Shown here one piece after another: positions 44,484 through 52,340 of a DNA stretch of 52,340 bases. The notes beneath the pieces are model-generated. The model ran no database searches. It saw nothing but the letters and a program-made list of their open reading frames with translations, and was not told the DNA's origin. A program made the translations under genes and the position numbers. Origin of the DNA: JBEGQX01 sp041180805 (GTDB lineage Bacteria > Planctomycetota > Planctomycetia > Gemmatales > Gemmataceae); assembly GCA_041180805.1 (NCBI GenBank), contig JBEGQX010000103.1, positions 1-52,340 on the forward strand. Reading direction: 5' to 3'. The first letter of the stretch is position 1, and each line of letters begins with the position of its first letter.

Positions 44484-45725
44484 ATGAGCATGGCAGAACC
44501 CCCTGAGGGGCATTTAACCGTCACTCAACTTAACGAACTGGTAAAACTTCGTCTCGAGGAAGATTTTCCAAGATTGTGGGTAGGTGGTGAAATTACAAAT
44601 CTTTCCCTGCCAGGTTCTGGCCATGCTTATTTTACCTTGAAGGACGAATCATGCTCTGTACGGGCCGTCATGTTCAAACCCTATTTGATGCGGCACCGGA
44701 AACAACTTCAAGAAGGAAAACAAGTTCTAATACGGTGTAAGCCGGGGCTTTACACAAATCGTGGCGAATTCCAGCTTTTGGCAGATGAAGCAAGGCTACA
44801 AGGTGTGGGCGAGCAACAATTACTATTGATGCAATTGAAGGAAAAACTCAAGGCCAAGGGTTATTTTGAACCATCCCGAAAAAAGCAAATCCCCAAATTC
44901 CCCAAGAGAATCGCATTAATAACCAGTGCAACGGGTTCTGCAATCAGGGATCTGTTAGAGGTCTTGGGTAAACGCTGGCCACTTGCGGCAATTGTCATCA
45001 GGTCTTGCAGGGTACAGGGAGAACTGGCACCTGGGGAAATATCTGCCGCAATTCATCTGGTGAACAAGGTTCATAATTTGGGAAAGCTTGATGTGGATTT
45101 ACTGATTGTTGGCCGGGGAGGTGGCAGCCAGGAAGATCTTTGGGCTTTTAACAATGAACTGGTTGCGGATGCCATTTATCATTCGACCATACCTGTGATC
45201 AGTGCGGTCGGCCATGAAGATGATTTGACAATCGCAGACCTTGTGGCGGATTTTCGCGCAGTAACTCCAACCGAGGCAGCCTGTGCTGCCACACCAGATG
45301 CAGCCTCCATTTTGGCTTTTTTGCAGGAAACGGAAACCTATCTAGCCAAAGCCGTATCTTCCAAGGTTACCGGACTCAGGGAACATTTAAAACTTCTCTC
45401 AAATCGAAAATGCTTCAAAACTCCAACTGAGTGGATACATTTAAAGCTCCAGAGAATTGATGATTTATCATTAAGGTTCAAATCCGCCAGCTTGGCACCC
45501 CTGAATTCTTTAAAAGAGAAAATAATCTTTCTGCGAGAAAAACTGGAATCGTTAAGCCCGCTTAGCACTCTTAAAAGAGGCTACAGTATCACTTTAAAAT
45601 TGCTTCCTGAGAAGCAAACCAAACTTGTCACTAAACCCGAAGATGTATCCCCTGGAGATTTTGTTAAAATTCTGCTGGGAGAAGCCTCTATTCTGGCGCA
45701 AGTAAAAGACATCCAAGATCAATAA
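44484..45725 (+). CDS. xseA: exodeoxyribonuclease VII large subunit
   Basis: A 413-residue catalytic subunit of the nuclease that degrades single-stranded DNA. N-terminal OB-fold (FPRLWVGGEITNLSLPGSGHAYFTLKD), central domain with LITSATGSAIRDLLEVL, GRGGGSQEDLWAFN, SAVGHEDDLTIADLVADFRA and PTEAACAA, then a coiled-coil region and the RGYSITLK end. Six bases after ald; xseB follows at once. Confidence 0.97.
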   Translation: MSMAEPPEGHLTVTQLNELVKLRLEEDFPRLWVGGEITNLSLPGSGHAYFTLKDESCSVRAVMFKPYLMRHRKQLQEGKQVLIRCKPGLYTNRGEFQLLADEARLQGVGEQQLLLMQLKEKLKAKGYFEPSRKKQIPKFPKRIALITSATGSAIRDLLEVLGKRWPLAAIVIRSCRVQGELAPGEISAAIHLVNKVHNLGKLDVDLLIVGRGGGSQEDLWAFNNELVADAIYHSTIPVISAVGHEDDLTIADLVADFRAVTPTEAACAATPDAASILAFLQETETYLAKAVSSKVTGLREHLKLLSNRKCFKTPTEWIHLKLQRIDDLSLRFKSASLAPLNSLKEKIIFLREKLESLSPLSTLKRGYSITLKLLPEKQTKLVTKPEDVSPGDFVKILLGEASILAQVKDIQDQ

Positions 45726-45763
45726 CATTGAAATCAAAATGGACCATCCAGTTTGGAGAAAAA

Positions 45764-46051
45764 ATGGCTACACGAAAAAAAAATGAATCATCTTTTGAAT
45801 CCTCCCTTAAAGAACTCGAGGAGGTTGTTCAATCCTTGGAAAGTTCTCAGGTAAATTTGGAAGAACATCTTAAACTCTACGAAAAAGGCGTAACTTTAAT
45901 TCACCTTTGCCAGTCCACCCTTAAGGATGCAGAGAAAAGAATCGAATTACTCACAGGGGTTGACGAGTCAGGAAACCCCCGATTGGAAAAGTTTGGGCAT
46001 GAGTCAACGGTAAAAAAAGAAGAAAAAGGTCTGTTTTCGATGGAAGACTAG
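45764..46051 (+). CDS. xseB: exodeoxyribonuclease VII small subunit
   Basis: About 95 residues, mostly helical, with the family core FESSLKELEEVVQSLES through LKLYEKGVTLI. Wraps around XseA. The ATG at 45764 has GGAG before it; the longer frame upstream is not needed. Confidence 0.93.
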   Translation: MATRKKNESSFESSLKELEEVVQSLESSQVNLEEHLKLYEKGVTLIHLCQSTLKDAEKRIELLTGVDESGNPRLEKFGHESTVKKEEKGLFSMED

Positions 46052-46121
46052 TGGTTTTCTTATTACTTTATTCATTTAAGCTTGCCTGATCGTTAATCTT
46101 TGCCATTTAAGGGTTTTCGAC

Positions 46122-46184
46122 ATGGCTTGGTCTGGGATAGATGCTGGAGTTTATCCGTTTAAGGCTGGTAGGATACCTAGCTAG
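46122..46184 (+). other. possible 20-residue small ORF before ispA
   Basis: An ATG with AAGGG eight bases upstream, 20 codons, stop TAG, in the 168-base gap between xseB and ispA. Encodes a peptide starting MAWSGIDAGVYPFK. Otherwise I see nothing definite in this gap. May be chance. Confidence 0.25.
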
Positions 46185-46218
46185 CAGTTAGCCAATAAAG
46201 GATTGAGGGCCTGTCTTC

Positions 46219-47169
46219 GTGTCTCCAACCACAACCATGGACCAGGAATCATTTCTAACTTCCTGGAAAAACAATTGTCTTGAAATAGACCGCCAATTAG
46301 ACAAGGCATTAAGCCCAAAATCTGGTATTCCTGGCAGATTGCTCGATGCCATGCGCTACAGTGTTTTAGGGCCCGGTAAAAGACTTAGGCCGTTACTCGT
46401 TCTGCTTGGTGCAAACGCAACGGGAATAACCAACTCAAACCCATGGCCTGCAGCATGTTCGGTTGAATTCATCCATGCGTACTCCTTGATCCATGACGAT
46501 TTGCCAGCTATGGATGATGATGATCTAAGACGTGGAAGGCCTACTTGCCATAAGGTTTATGGAGAAGCCTTGGCAATACTTGCCGGAGACGCATTACTAA
46601 CCATGGCATTTGAAATTCTGGCAGATGGGTATCCAGGCCAATCGGGTGCCCAGTGTTGCCTGGCCTTGGCAAAAGGCTCTGGTGCTGCCGGGATGGTAGG
46701 TGGGCAAGTTGTAGATCTTGCCTGGGAAGGCAAACCGGGTATGCGAGATGTTGATTTCAAACCAAATCCATCAGAAAATGATTTAAAATCCCTTCATTTA
46801 CGTAAAACCGGAGCATTAATTCAGGCAAGCCTTCGCCTTGGAGCTATCTCAGCTTATGCTTCCGAGGAAAGAATGCCTCCATTGGCTCTGTTAGAAACCC
46901 TCGATTGCTATGGTCAAAAAATCGGTCTGGCTTTTCAGGTTACGGATGACCTTCTGGATGTGGAAGGTAAATGTGAGGCTGCTGGTAAAAGGGTCGGCAA
47001 AGATGCCGAAAAAGGCAAGCTTACCTATCCGGGTTTGATTGGCGTCGAAGCAAGTCGAAATTTGGGAATGGAACTATGTTCCGAGGCCAGAAAACTTGCC
47101 AAACAGTTGGGGCCAGAAGCAGAGCCTCTTTCTCACTTGGCTGATTACATTGCGTGTCGAGATCGCTAG
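46219..47169 (+). CDS. ispA: polyprenyl (farnesyl/geranylgeranyl) diphosphate synthase
   Basis: A 316-residue chain-elongating prenyltransferase. Seen: FIHAYSLIHDDLPAMDDDD (first Asp-rich motif), RRGRPTCHKVYGEA, and second motif in QVTDDLLDVEGK. IspA group by its two-residue insertion in the first motif (DDLPAMD). GTG start; an ATG six codons later is an alternative. Neighbours xseAB and dxs match a common bacterial cluster. Exact product length uncertain. Confidence 0.93.
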   Translation: MSPTTTMDQESFLTSWKNNCLEIDRQLDKALSPKSGIPGRLLDAMRYSVLGPGKRLRPLLVLLGANATGITNSNPWPAACSVEFIHAYSLIHDDLPAMDDDDLRRGRPTCHKVYGEALAILAGDALLTMAFEILADGYPGQSGAQCCLALAKGSGAAGMVGGQVVDLAWEGKPGMRDVDFKPNPSENDLKSLHLRKTGALIQASLRLGAISAYASEERMPPLALLETLDCYGQKIGLAFQVTDDLLDVEGKCEAAGKRVGKDAEKGKLTYPGLIGVEASRNLGMELCSEARKLAKQLGPEAEPLSHLADYIACRDR

Positions 47170-47182
47170 AATAAAATCAAGG

Positions 47183-47203
47183 TGCGGGCAATCGACGCCC
47201 GCA
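47183..47203 (+). other. 7-bp GC-rich hairpin in the ispA-dxs gap
   Basis: TGCGGGC and GCCCGCA around a seven-base loop, with no T-tract, ending about 14 bases before the dxs ribosome site. GTGCG at its base could also pair with CGCAC (47210-47214), giving an alternate fold. Confidence 0.5.
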
Positions 47204-47228
47204 GGTTTGCGCACAAAGGATGGTTGCA

Positions 47229-49142
47229 ATGGCTAATATTTTACCTCGAATCAACAGTCCGAAGGATTTGCAAAGCCTCTCCCATGAGGAACTTCAAACC
47301 CTTTGTCAGGAAATGCGCGATGAATTGGTTCGGGTATTAAGTTTACGCCCAGCGCATTTTGCCAGCAACTTGGGTGTTGTTGAATTGTGCGTGGCATTGC
47401 ACCTTTGCTACGATTTCAGCAAAGACCGGATCATTTGGGATACCGGACATCAAATTTATCCCCACAAACTGATCACTGGCAGGTATCGCGATTTCCACAC
47501 GATTCGCACCAAAGGTGGCCTCATGGGCTACCCGAATCCTGCCGAAAGTGAATATGACCTTTTCATGACTGGCCACGCAGGCTGCAGCGTATCAACCGCT
47601 TTGGGTTTAAAAGCCGGTGACGATATGATGGGGCAGGGGGATCGCCAAAGCGTAGCTGTTATCGGGGACGGCGCACTTCCGTCAGGAATAGTATTTGAAG
47701 CATTAAATAACGCTGGTGGCCTGAAGAAAAACCTTCTAGTCATTCTCAACGACAATGAAATGTCCATTTGCCCAAGAGTTGGCGCCCTGGCACAATGCCT
47801 TGATCAAGCCCGCCTCACCAACTTTTACAAAGATTCCAAGAAGCAAGTCAGGGATATCCTTGAAAAAATTCCTGTCATTGGACCGATGGCAAAACATGGA
47901 CTTGAACAATTAAAAGACGGTTTAAAGGCTTTTTTGCATGGGGGCATGCTATTCGAGGAATTGGGCTTCAAATACATTGGGCCCATTGATGGACACGACC
48001 TTCCCTCGCTTAGGCGATGGCTGATGGATCTTAAAAACCAAAAAGGCCCCATCTTATTGCATGTGCTTACCCAAAAAGGACACGGAGTTCCACAAGCATT
48101 GCAAGACCCGGTAACTTTCCACACACCACCAGTTTTCGAAAAAGTGGGTCCGGAAAGGACTATTCTTTCCATGAAGCGTGGTGGAAGCAAAGCTTACACA
48201 GATGCTGTTAGCTCATCGCTCCACAAGATTATGTCTGAAAACAGCAAGGTATCCGTGATCACCGCCGCAATGTGCCAAGGCAACAAGCTTGAAAAAATAA
48301 GGGAAGATTTTCCCGAAAGATTTTTTGATGTCGGCATTTGTGAATCCCACGCGGTGGCTTTTGCTGCTGGCATTGCCAAAACTGGTGGACGCCCGGTTGT
48401 TGATATTTACTCCACTTTCCTACAGAGATCGTTTGATCAAATCTTTCAGGAAGTGGCTTTGCAGAACTTGCCAGTGGTATTCTGCATGGATCGCGCGGGC
48501 CTCACAGGCCCCGATGGACCCACTCACCATGGGGCTTTCGATAGTTCTTACATGCGAATGTTTCCCAACATGACCATCATGGCACCTGGCGACGAACTGG
48601 ATGTTGAACCTATGCTCAAGCTTTCTCTTGAGCATGATGGCCCCACAGGTATTCGCTACCCAAAAGCGAACTTGGAACGGATTAATCGTGACTTTGTACC
48701 TCTGGAAATAGGGCAGGCAGAGGTTCTTGAATGGGGCGAAGATATCGTTCTCATCGCCTACGGAACACTCCTTTCCGAATGCGAAAAAGCCGCTAATCTG
48801 TTGCGGGAAGAGGGATACAGCGTAGGGGTAATCAACGCAAGATTCCTGAAACCACTCGATAAAACAACCATCTTGAAAGCTCTCGAGGAAGCCCAATTAT
48901 TGGTAACTATTGAGGAAAATAGTTTGGAGGGCGGCTTTGGAAGCGCAGTGCTGGAAGCTGTGAATGCTGCTGGCGGCGACTCCAGAAAGGTGCTTCGACT
49001 GGGTCTGCCCGATCAGTTCGTGGAACATGGCGAAAGGCAGGAATTGCTTAGCGACTTGGGCTTGGATGCCAAAGGTATTTGCAATCAATCAAGGGAAATG
49101 CTGAGCAAGCTTGCGGGAACTGAGCAGCAAAGCCTTAAATAA
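47229..49142 (+). CDS. dxs: 1-deoxy-D-xylulose-5-phosphate synthase
   Basis: A 637-residue thiamine-diphosphate enzyme that begins the MEP isoprenoid pathway from pyruvate and glyceraldehyde 3-phosphate. Seen: HFASNLGVVELCVALH, DTGHQIYPHKLITGR, GDGALPSGIVFEALNNAG with NDNEMSI (TPP/Mg site), DGHDLPSL, and the C-terminal transketolase part with CMDRAGLTGPDGPTHHG. ATG at 47229 is preceded by AAAGGA; a TTG three codons earlier is possible. Follows ispA. Confidence 0.96.
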   Translation: MANILPRINSPKDLQSLSHEELQTLCQEMRDELVRVLSLRPAHFASNLGVVELCVALHLCYDFSKDRIIWDTGHQIYPHKLITGRYRDFHTIRTKGGLMGYPNPAESEYDLFMTGHAGCSVSTALGLKAGDDMMGQGDRQSVAVIGDGALPSGIVFEALNNAGGLKKNLLVILNDNEMSICPRVGALAQCLDQARLTNFYKDSKKQVRDILEKIPVIGPMAKHGLEQLKDGLKAFLHGGMLFEELGFKYIGPIDGHDLPSLRRWLMDLKNQKGPILLHVLTQKGHGVPQALQDPVTFHTPPVFEKVGPERTILSMKRGGSKAYTDAVSSSLHKIMSENSKVSVITAAMCQGNKLEKIREDFPERFFDVGICESHAVAFAAGIAKTGGRPVVDIYSTFLQRSFDQIFQEVALQNLPVVFCMDRAGLTGPDGPTHHGAFDSSYMRMFPNMTIMAPGDELDVEPMLKLSLEHDGPTGIRYPKANLERINRDFVPLEIGQAEVLEWGEDIVLIAYGTLLSECEKAANLLREEGYSVGVINARFLKPLDKTTILKALEEAQLLVTIEENSLEGGFGSAVLEAVNAAGGDSRKVLRLGLPDQFVEHGERQELLSDLGLDAKGICNQSREMLSKLAGTEQQSLK

Positions 49143-49158
49143 GGTAATCAGCCTAAAA

Positions 49159-50004
49159 ATGCGTGTCTTCATACTTGGAAACGCCAGGCGCCCAGGGGTA
49201 ACGGATCAAGCCACCCAATTACTTCCAATGTTCGAGAAACATTTCGAAGTGGTGGTCTCCGATCTGGAACAAAAGCAGGATTTATCAAAACTCAAGGCAG
49301 ACCTGACCATTGTTCTTGGCGGAGATGGAGCTATTCTTCGCGCTGCAAGACAAATGGGCTATCAACAAATTCCGGTTTTGGGAATTAATCTCGGAAGGCT
49401 TGGGTTCCTGGCAGACCTGAATGTTGCCGAGCTTGAAAGCTGCATTGGGGAAGTTGCAAAGGGCAACTTTAGGGTTACCAGGCACCTTATGTTCGAATGC
49501 CTGACGAGCATGCCGGAACACCCGGGGCCTTTTCTTGGACTAAACGAAGTTTCTGTGCATGCCGGACAACCTTTCCACATGATTGAATTGGATCTTGTGG
49601 TGGATGGGGAAACCGTTTGCAAATATATGGCAGACGGGCTCATCTTCAGCACTCCGATCGGATCAACGGCTCATAATCTGTCATCTGGCGGCCCAATCCT
49701 TAGTCAGGAAATTGATGCATTCGTGATCAGTCCGATTTGCCCACATGTTCTTACCAGCAGAAGCCTTGTGGATTCGTCCGCAAAGGCATACTCAATAATT
49801 CTCCACAAATCCACCGAGGGCACCACATTGGTTATTGATGGCCAGCAAAGAATCCCTCTATTGGAAAAAACAAAAATCACCCTTCGCAAGGCCCCGGTAC
49901 ATTTCCTCCAGGCAAAAGTGGCTGGGAAGAATTTTTACAGAACCCTTAGGGAAAAACTGAGTTGGGGTGTTCAACCAAACTACCGCCCTGAAGGAAAACC
50001 ATGA
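49159..50004 (+). CDS. nadK: NAD kinase
   Basis: About 281 residues, making NADP from NAD. Seen: LTIVLGGDGAILRAAR (GGDG motif), INLGRLGFLADL, NEVSVHAGQPFHMIE, and STPIGSTAHNLSSGGPI. The frame overlaps the end of dxs, but the ATG at 49159 opens the canonical first strand (MRVFILGNARRPG). Stop overlaps acyP. Confidence 0.95.
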   Translation: MRVFILGNARRPGVTDQATQLLPMFEKHFEVVVSDLEQKQDLSKLKADLTIVLGGDGAILRAARQMGYQQIPVLGINLGRLGFLADLNVAELESCIGEVAKGNFRVTRHLMFECLTSMPEHPGPFLGLNEVSVHAGQPFHMIELDLVVDGETVCKYMADGLIFSTPIGSTAHNLSSGGPILSQEIDAFVISPICPHVLTSRSLVDSSAKAYSIILHKSTEGTTLVIDGQQRIPLLEKTKITLRKAPVHFLQAKVAGKNFYRTLREKLSWGVQPNYRPEGKP

Positions 50005-50297
50005 CCCTAACTAAAGTTGAATCTGAAGAAAAAACCACCAGGGTTATTTTCCGAGGAACGGTACAGGGAGTTGGATTTCGGCAAAAAACTTTTGAATTTG
50101 CCAGATTACATGCGAATCTTAATGGAAGAGTGCGCAATCTTTCTGACGGTTCAGTGGAATTGCTCATGCAAGGCTTGGATAGTGCCCAAGCGGCACTATC
50201 ACAGGATCTTCATAATTTTTTTGGCAACAACATCAACGACAAAGAATCTTCGACGATTTTTCATGCCCCTATGACTGATTTTCGGATAGATTATTAG
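50001..50297 (+). CDS. acyP: acylphosphatase
   Basis: A 98-residue small phosphatase that hydrolyses acyl phosphates. Seen: FRGTVQGVGFRQKTFEFA with the phosphate-binding Arg, and GRVRNLSDGSVELLMQG with the catalytic Asn. Start overlaps nadK by four bases (ATGA). Confidence 0.92.
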   Translation: MTLTKVESEEKTTRVIFRGTVQGVGFRQKTFEFARLHANLNGRVRNLSDGSVELLMQGLDSAQAALSQDLHNFFGNNINDKESSTIFHAPMTDFRIDY

Positions 50298-50326
50298 AGT
50301 CTAATGTTTAAGGGTAATGGAACAGT

Positions 50327-51556
50327 ATGAACATTTCTTTCCCCCAATGGCTAATCGAATCCGGCATGATGTGGATACAGGTTCTTGCCTGCCTTCCATG
50401 GCTTTATGTCTTGTTTTTTGCCTCAAAACCATCCAACGAAATAAAAACCCAGAGTAGTCTTTCGTTTCCGTTAGCCACCTTGGGTTTATTCGGAACAGGT
50501 ACTTTATTGCCCTTAGTGCTACATGTTTTCGTTCAGGAATCAAATGGATTGGAAATAGCAGGTAGAACTTATGCAGCCATTCTTCAGGCTCAATTATTAG
50601 GCGATGGTTTTCTGCTAGCTTTCTTTTTAATACTGAAAATATGGCCGAAAGGCGGAGCGGTGGCACAAGCTGCCTTCCGCGAGGGAATTCGCCAACCCAT
50701 GTTCTGGCTTCTTTCGTGCCTGGCATTTCTTGCTTTGGTCATCTCTCCGTTTGTTCCTTACTTCACGTTTGGTGAAGATTTAATCATGGTAAAGGAACTT
50801 GGATATGACACCATTATGCTTGCGGCGGTGATTTTCGGCACTTTGGCTGCCAGCATGTTTGTAAGCGAGGAAATTGAAGGCCGGACCGCGGTCACTTTAA
50901 TGAGCAAACCTGTCTCCAGACGGCAGTTTCTCATGGGCAAATTTGTGGGCATCCTTCTTGCTTGCTTTCTAATGTCCTCACTGCTGTTTTGTGTTTTTCA
51001 GGGAATACTTCTATACAAGCACTGGCTTGACCGAATGGATCCCGTATCCAACCCGGAATGGATGAGGGATCTTCTGACCCAAATAAACCTGGGATCAGAA
51101 ACCAAGGATATTCTTTATGGAGCTAGTTTCTGGGTTCAGCACACCATGGAAACTTTCCCCGGCTTGATTCTAAGTTTTTGCCAGGTGATGGTTCTGGTTT
51201 CCATCAGTGTATCGCTTGCCACACGGATTCCCATGGTGGTAAATTTGTCGTCGGTTCTTGTCATATACTTTTTGGCCCACCTCACCCCGGTTTTGGTTTC
51301 AATTGGTGAAAAAGCAAAAGCAACCGACCCTGACTCTGCTGTATCAAGGCTGCTTGGGTTCATGGCAGGCGTTTTTGACACCTTTTTGCCTGGCTTGGAA
51401 TTTTTCCGAGTAAGTGCGGCTCTCATGGGTGATACACAACCAGATTTTATTCCTTTTGCATTTTATGTGCTAAGCGTTGCATTCTATGGGCTGATTTACA
51501 CGGCTGTGGCCCTGTTATTTGGTCTGATTCTTTTTGAAGATAGAGATTTGGCCTAA
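50327..51556 (+). CDS. ABC-2 type permease
   Basis: A 409-residue membrane protein with about eight hydrophobic helices. Segment FVSEEIEGRTAVTLMSKPVSRR, followed by a helix with KFVGILLACFLM, is the mark of ABC-2/NatB-NosY permeases. No ATPase gene lies next to it within the window. It starts 29 bases after acyP. Substrate unknown. Confidence 0.8.
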   Translation: MNISFPQWLIESGMMWIQVLACLPWLYVLFFASKPSNEIKTQSSLSFPLATLGLFGTGTLLPLVLHVFVQESNGLEIAGRTYAAILQAQLLGDGFLLAFFLILKIWPKGGAVAQAAFREGIRQPMFWLLSCLAFLALVISPFVPYFTFGEDLIMVKELGYDTIMLAAVIFGTLAASMFVSEEIEGRTAVTLMSKPVSRRQFLMGKFVGILLACFLMSSLLFCVFQGILLYKHWLDRMDPVSNPEWMRDLLTQINLGSETKDILYGASFWVQHTMETFPGLILSFCQVMVLVSISVSLATRIPMVVNLSSVLVIYFLAHLTPVLVSIGEKAKATDPDSAVSRLLGFMAGVFDTFLPGLEFFRVSAALMGDTQPDFIPFAFYVLSVAFYGLIYTAVALLFGLILFEDRDLA

Positions 51557-51593
51557 TCCCCAAATTTCAGCAGGAAGCAAAACCGGGTGAGGA

Positions 51594-52340
51594 ATGCCCG
51601 ATTACAAAACAAAAAAATCCACCTTCAAGAGGCTGTTGAGTCAACCGATAAGTACCATCATTCCATGGGCATTCGGCAACCTGTTCTTTTTGTTAGAATT
51701 TTCCACTGTTGTTGCCACTCTTTTTACAATAAGGCTTTTTTATACAAACGTAACACACCCAATTGAATCACATTCAACTCCACCAACTCGTTTTCTTTTC
51801 AGTAATGATTCACGCCAAGTTATTTGGATTATTGCGCTGGGTTTAATGTTTTTGCTTTCAAGATTTGCAAGAAAAGTATGCTCGGGATTAATCTCGGAAA
51901 TTGTCAACAACAACGCCAAGTGCCTTTATCTACAGTCGTTATTTGGAAATTCCCAAGCAACACTCTATCTTTCCCAAGGCAGGGAAAATGAGTCATTCAA
52001 AAAAACCAGGTCGAATATAAAAAAAATCACCACCGCTGCCTTGATTTATCCCGCAGGCATTCTGGGCCACATCGCCTGGTTGGTATTATTTATTGGCACC
52101 GCATTCCTGGTTTCCCCATACCATGCGACGCTCCAAATGGGATTATTAATTGCTTTGGGAATTGTAACCACTGCCGGTCTATCGTTCTTTGAGAAAGCCA
52201 CGAAACTGGCTTTAAAGAAAAAAACCGACCTTAACCACCTTTTCAAAAATCTCAACTCCAGCATTTCCACCAGTATTTCCCACGGTTGGATGCACGCCTG
52301 GATGACACGAAGGAAAGAATTTCAAAAAAACAGCCTCACA
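51594..52340 (+). CDS. ABC-type multi-helix membrane protein (partial, runs off the end)
   Basis: Open frame of 249 codons from the ATG at 51594, with GAGG directly before it, to the window edge without a stop. Hydrophobic helices are seen near residues 20-48, 75-90, 148-170 and 178-196, with a basic loop between, similar to the transmembrane half of an ABC exporter. The ATPase part would lie beyond the window. It follows the ABC-2 permease after 37 bases. Tentative. Confidence 0.6.
   Translation, partial: MPDYKTKKSTFKRLLSQPISTIIPWAFGNLFFLLEFSTVVATLFTIRLFYTNVTHPIESHSTPPTRFLFSNDSRQVIWIIALGLMFLLSRFARKVCSGLISEIVNNNAKCLYLQSLFGNSQATLYLSQGRENESFKKTRSNIKKITTAALIYPAGILGHIAWLVLFIGTAFLVSPYHATLQMGLLIALGIVTTAGLSFFEKATKLALKKKTDLNHLFKNLNSSISTSISHGWMHAWMTRRKEFQKNSLT

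Overview
The window looks like chromosomal DNA of a planctomycete, probably from the Gemmatales side of the phylum. The evidence is a Tat-exported DUF1501 protein, a small secreted protein ending in a TIGR03000-type domain, a membrane protein resembling DUF6677, a Ser/Thr kinase with an N-terminal zinc-binding segment and a C-terminal membrane anchor, and a PilB/PilT-type ATPase pair with cvpA. Base composition is moderate (mid-40s percent GC by eye). Genes are densely packed on both strands. I see no insertion sequence, prophage, CRISPR array, integrase or rRNA, so this reads as a core chromosomal segment.

Layout. 1-4.6 kb: the end of an alpha/beta hydrolase gene, then a minus-strand operon hisF-pilT-gspE/pilB-cvpA. 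4.7-9.6 kb: DUF1501 protein, a small secreted protein, an MFS carrier, a DUF3501-type protein and a bestrophin-like channel. 9.6-14.6 kb: membrane Ser/Thr kinase, beta-carbonic anhydrase, primosomal helicase PriA and a Tyr/Pro-rich secreted protein. 14.8-16.3 kb: an RNA-rich interval with tRNA-Arg(ACG), a Dabb protein, a small membrane protein, a 6S-like RNA candidate, and a second structured RNA of unknown type with its own promoter just upstream of metH. 16.3-24.7 kb: metH, moeA, lnt, an alpha/beta hydrolase and a secreted protein. 24.7-30.7 kb: mdh, gapA-pgk with a terminator-like hairpin between them, and a translationally coupled SDR/CoA-transferase pair. 30.7-34.5 kb: a sulfate import operon (sbp-cysT-cysW-cysA in transcription order) whose promoter carries a perfect Fur/PerR-like palindrome. 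34.6-37.9 kb: accD with a possible upstream leader ORF, convergent rsmE, and three small membrane-associated genes of unknown function. 37.9-43.3 kb: TIGR03000 protein, a cysteine desulfurase and an ABC-2 export pair with a companion protein. 43.3-50.3 kb: ald, then xseA-xseB-ispA-dxs-nadK-acyP. 50.3-52.3 kb: an ABC-2 type permease and the start of a further six-helix ABC-type membrane protein that runs off the window.

How the genes fit together. Much of the window is housekeeping: isoprenoid precursors (dxs, ispA), lower glycolysis (gapA, pgk), malate dehydrogenase, one-carbon and methionine metabolism (metH), sulfur acquisition and mobilisation (sulfate importer, cysteine desulfurase), DNA repair and restart (xseAB, priA), fatty-acid initiation (accD) and lipoprotein maturation (lnt). 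The main candidates for undescribed biology are the structured RNA before metH, the Fur/PerR-like palindrome at the sulfate operon, the membrane-anchored PilB-like ATPase, and the three-gene module of unknown function at 36.3-37.9 kb. Where promoters can be read they follow the ordinary sigma-70 pattern (TTGACA, 16-17 bases, TATAAT-like).
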